Shown here in pieces: positions 6,261-6,299 of a DNA stretch of 6,299 nucleotides. Below the pieces are notes generated by a model that had not been told where the DNA came from, did not search any database, and saw only the letters and a list, made by a program, of their open reading frames with translations. The stretch lies in NCBI GenBank assembly GCA_036841525.1, contig DAITVZ010000137.1, positions 1-6,299 of the forward strand. Direction: 5' to 3'. Each line of letters begins with the position of its first letter. The stretch's first letter is position 1. This DNA is from JAAYEA01 sp012689325 (GTDB lineage Bacteria; Chloroflexota; Anaerolineae; JAAYEA01). The translations under genes were made by a program, and so were the position numbers.

Positions 6261-6299
6261 ATGATCCCAAGCAAGGCCGGAAAGAAGCCGCCGCTTTAC
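6261..6299 (+). CDS. Possible start of an unidentified rightward gene, cut by window edge
   Basis: An ATG at 6261 opens 13 codons (MIPSKAGKKPPLY) that run to the end of the window without a stop. It lies about 40 bases after the start point predicted for the rightward promoter, a normal leader length. The ribosome site is weak (GAG at 6251-6253, 7 bases upstream). Too little is visible to name a family, and the true start could lie further right. Confidence 0.35.
   Translation, partial: MIPSKAGKKPPLY

Overview
The window is GC-rich, gene-dense bacterial DNA. The signal peptide, the surface-type repeat domains, the matrixin-like protease with an unusual N-terminal domain, and sigma70-type promoters together suggest an environmental bacterium with a taste for modular secreted proteins. 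My guess is Chloroflexota (Anaerolineae-like). That rests on resemblance to families I remember, not on a marker gene.

Layout: (1) 1-3276, plus strand: the 3' part of a large secreted or surface protein, open at the left edge. In order it has a conserved N-terminal region that normally precedes SBBP repeats, seven SBBP beta-propeller units, two InlB-type B-repeat-like domains, and a C-terminal module of about 307 residues. (2) 3277-3412: an intergenic stretch with a good sigma70 promoter (TTGAGT-17-TATTAT), a near-palindrome just upstream of it, and a ribosome binding site. (3) 3413-5431, plus strand: a secreted metzincin-type zinc protease (HELGHWVGLKD, Met-turn TMYGY). It has a signal peptide, a beta-rich N-terminal domain and the same C-terminal module as gene 1. 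(4) 5453-5488: a strong intrinsic terminator with a perfect 13-bp stem. (5) 5526-6119, minus strand: type I signal peptidase (lepB), convergent with the protease gene and with its own promoter and strong Shine-Dalgarno. (6) 6120-6299: a divergent promoter region with a perfect 6-3-6 inverted repeat over the rightward -10 box, and possibly the first 13 codons of a rightward gene.

The main point of interest is the pair of adjacent exported proteins with unrelated front ends (a propeller scaffold and a protease) that finish in the same two-part tail. The last ~147 residues align without gaps at about 62% identity (91 matches counted by eye). The two halves of each tail also resemble one another, so the tail is an older tandem duplication that was later shared between the two genes. 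A common tail suggests a common location or ligand on the cell surface. The signal peptidase next door is probably the housekeeping enzyme; it would be expected to process exported proteins like these, but nothing shows a dedicated link.
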